Translations under genes and position numbers: made by a program
Assembly (NCBI GenBank): GCA_030452275.1
Contig: JAKDMR010000072.1
Span: forward strand, 1 to 8,326
Length of the DNA stretch: 8,326 nucleotides
Direction: 5' to 3'
Origin: Candidatus Nitrosocosmicus sp.
GTDB taxonomy: Archaea; Thermoproteota; Nitrososphaeria; Nitrososphaerales; Nitrososphaeraceae
Notes under the pieces: generated by a model
Seen by the model: the letters and a program-made list of their open reading frames with translations, nothing else
Databases searched by the model: none
What the model was told of the DNA's origin: nothing
In this document: positions 6,627 through 8,326 of the stretch, piece after piece
Position numbering within the stretch: the first letter of the stretch is position 1
Layout: the number at the start of each line of letters is the position of its first letter

Positions 6627-6926
6627 TCAGATCCTTGGCCCTAGAATAAAACCATCCTTGAGATTCTTTAATTTAAATTTAGCTTGAAGTCCTTCCGACG
6701 ATTCTAAAGTTGGCCCAGGTTTATCCTCTCGCAGGTTTTCAAAGGCCAACTCAAATTTGAGATCCTCGAGGATTTTAACCTCAGAACCCTCACTTGTGAA
6801 TTCATCTAACTTGTCAAACATTAATAGCACTTCCTCCATCTTTCTAGAGATTTCTGTCATGTTTTGCTCAGGTATCTCTAATTTAGTTAGATCGCATAAT
6901 TTCTTAATATCAATACCCTTTGCCAT
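6627..6926 (-). CDS. gatC: Aspartyl/glutamyl-tRNA amidotransferase subunit C
   Basis: GatC is the small subunit that wraps around GatA and GatB and stabilises the complex; it has no active site. The 99-residue length is normal. The N-terminal helical hairpin is recognisable in LCDLTKLEIPEQNMTEI (10-26) followed by the amphipathic MEEVLLMFDKLDEF (31-44). The extended C-terminal part has LREDKPGPTLESSEGL (about 65-80), equivalent to the family's LREDxxxPSL segment, and ends with GFILGPRI, the usual closing strand. The start is ATG at 6924-6926, 38 nt after the aspS stop, and the stop is 2 nt before gatA. A TATA-like box sits in the aspS-gatC gap, so gatCAB may also be transcribed from its own promoter. 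Confidence 0.94.
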   Translation of the reverse strand: MAKGIDIKKLCDLTKLEIPEQNMTEISRKMEEVLLMFDKLDEFTSEGSEVKILEDLKFELAFENLREDKPGPTLESSEGLQAKFKLKNLKDGFILGPRI

Positions 6927-6951
6927 GGTTAGCTAAGGGGATCTACCCGTA

Positions 6952-6962
6952 CTTTATATTTA
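6952..6962 (-). promoter_or_regulatory. TATA-like box between aspS and gatC
   Basis: On the minus strand the sequence reads TAAATATAAAG, centred about 31 nt before the gatC ATG, immediately after the aspS stop. That spacing fits an internal promoter giving a gatCAB message with a leader of only a few nucleotides. No Shine-Dalgarno site precedes gatC, which is consistent. Read-through from aspS is still likely given the 38-nt gap. Confidence 0.4.
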
Positions 6963-6964
6963 TC

Positions 6965-8326
6965 TTATGGGGTCAGCCTATCTATATCTCTTGGATAAAA
7001 AGTCGCGTCTCTAATATTGTCGAGTTTTAATAAGGACATCAATAGCCTTTCTAACCCGAGTCCAAACCCCGCGTGTGGAGGAACTCCATAATCAAAAACC
7101 CTGAGATGGTAATCAAATGCTTTATGACTTAAGCCCTTTTTTTTCATACTATCCATCAAATCAGCCTTATTATTGATACGCGTACTACCTGATGATAACT
7201 CAAGGCTTCCATACATCAAATCAAAGGATTCGCTTAGGACACGAGGACCATCTCCATTGCTTGGCTCAGTCATTGGATCAATTTTCTTGGATTTCACATA
7301 GAAAGGCTTCGTAGAAGCAGGCCAATCAGTAATAAAATAAAATTCATCTCCAAAAAGATCCTTGAGGAGTTTTGGCGCAATATCGTCACCCCACCGGATA
7401 TACTTCTGACTATTTTGTAAATCCTGTACCAGCTGCGAATATGTAATTTGACTAAATGGCCTTTCTACATTAGGAAGTTTAATTCCCAAGTTATCAAGTT
7501 CCACTTGATTTTTGTCGTTGATACTTTGAATAATAAATCGAATTAAATTATCTAAATAATCCATCATATCAGTATAGTCTACATACGCTTTTTCCACATC
7601 AATGGACATTGCTTCAGATAAATGTCTGTTTGTCCTAGAAGGTTCAGCCCTAAATATAGGAGCTATTTCAAATACATTTTCAAATGCCATGGTCAGCTGC
7701 TCTTTATATAACTGTGGGCTTTGTGCCAGAAACGCCTCCCTATCATAATAAAAGATTGGGAATAATGCAGCACCTCCTTCTGTAGCGGTAGCTATCATTT
7801 TAGGTGTATTAACTTCTACAAAATAGTTGTCATTTAAATATCCCCTAATAGAATTTAGGATAGTATTCCTTATTTTAAAAACATTTTGTAAATGGTTTCT
7901 TCTTAAATCTATAGCCCGCAAGTCCAATCTGGTGTCAATACCGATTGAAGAAATCGATTGAGTAAGGAAAGGAGCAGGTTTACTGGAAACGGATAATATT
8001 TTGATCTCTTCAGGGATTACTTCAAAAACCTTGTTCGAATTCTTTTGTCCAACTACTTTTCCCCTGATGGCAATTGAAGAATGCTCTTTTAAACTTTTTA
8101 GTAATTCAAATATATTTTCACTCAATTCTTTCTTTTTCACAAGAATTTGAATATCCCCAAATCTATCTCTTAGTTGGACGAAAAGTACATTTCCATGGTC
8201 TCGTTTTGAAGATATCCATCCAATAACCGTAACAACTTCATTAAATAAGGAATCTGAAATTTGAAAAGAATAATGAGTCCTTCGCCAGTCTCCCAATTCA
8301 TTTTCAGCTATGATTTTGTCTTCCAA
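6965..8326 (-). CDS. aspS: Aspartyl-tRNA synthetase, archaeal type, probably non-discriminating (5' end at window edge)
   Basis: A class IIb synthetase that attaches aspartate to tRNA(Asp) and, given the gatCAB genes directly downstream, probably also to tRNA(Asn). The N-terminal OB-fold that reads the anticodon spans about 15-112 (RRTHYS, VTVIGWISSKRDHGNVLFVQLRDR from residue 32, FEVIPEEIKIL from 101). The catalytic core shows motif 1 around FVEVNTPKM (169-177), ATATEGGAALFPIFYYD (179-195), FLAQSPQLYKEQ (199-210), motif 2 FRAEPSRTNRHLSEA (225-239) and motif 3 GFGLGLERL (420-428). It ends in FYPRDIDRLTP, typical of archaeal enzymes. There is no bacterial GAD insertion, so this is the short archaeal form. 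The first codon in the window is TTG at 8324-8326. It could be the true start, but an upstream ATG outside the window is equally possible. The 453 residues already cover the whole family length. Confidence 0.95.
   Translation of the reverse strand: MEDKIIAENELGDWRRTHYSFQISDSLFNEVVTVIGWISSKRDHGNVLFVQLRDRFGDIQILVKKKELSENIFELLKSLKEHSSIAIRGKVVGQKNSNKVFEVIPEEIKILSVSSKPAPFLTQSISSIGIDTRLDLRAIDLRRNHLQNVFKIRNTILNSIRGYLNDNYFVEVNTPKMIATATEGGAALFPIFYYDREAFLAQSPQLYKEQLTMAFENVFEIAPIFRAEPSRTNRHLSEAMSIDVEKAYVDYTDMMDYLDNLIRFIIQSINDKNQVELDNLGIKLPNVERPFSQITYSQLVQDLQNSQKYIRWGDDIAPKLLKDLFGDEFYFITDWPASTKPFYVKSKKIDPMTEPSNGDGPRVLSESFDLMYGSLELSSGSTRINNKADLMDSMKKKGLSHKAFDYHLRVFDYGVPPHAGFGLGLERLLMSLLKLDNIRDATFYPRDIDRLTP

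Overview
This is AT-rich DNA (roughly 35% GC by eye) that looks archaeal, most likely from an ammonia-oxidising Nitrososphaeria (Thaumarchaeota), perhaps Nitrosocosmicus-like. Three things support this. An archaeal-type aspartyl-tRNA synthetase is followed by gatC-gatA-gatB. The ArgZ/LOR-SDH (TIGR00300) family protein is of the free-standing archaeal form. Genes lack clear Shine-Dalgarno sites, while several have TATA-like boxes 24-34 nt upstream of the start codon, as expected for leaderless transcripts. The taxon is inferred from protein character and was not tested by a search.

Layout. The left third (1-2535) reads rightward: a possible 52-residue one-helix membrane peptide (95-253), an HD-domain 5'-nucleotidase of the YfbR/HDDC2 type (272-907), an unrecognised 110-residue protein 3 nt further on (911-1243), and a 412-residue ornithine cyclodeaminase-like enzyme (1297-2535). 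The middle is gene-poor: a 566-nt convergent gap (2536-3101), a leftward 77-residue zinc-ribbon protein (3102-3335) and a 311-nt gap (3336-3646). The right half (3647-8326) is a compact leftward operon, aspS-gatC-gatA-gatB, with gaps of 38 and 2 nt and then a short overlap. Its first gene touches the right edge of the window.

How the genes work together. The right-hand operon holds what is needed to make Asn-tRNA(Asn) indirectly. A non-discriminating AspRS would charge tRNA(Asn) with aspartate, and GatCAB would amidate it with ammonia from glutamine. Archaea use GatDE for Gln-tRNA(Gln), so this GatCAB is expected to serve asparagine. The left-hand genes suggest nucleotide clean-up and ornithine/arginine metabolism, but no shared pathway is evident.

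Most of the window is housekeeping. The points worth a second look are the AspRS residues at positions known to control tRNA(Asn) acceptance, the unrecognised 110-residue protein next to the HD nucleotidase, the small membrane peptide behind an 11-bp perfect dyad, and start-site choices in gatA and gatB. I saw no CRISPR array, transposase, integrase, intact tRNA or rRNA, and no convincing new multi-gene system.
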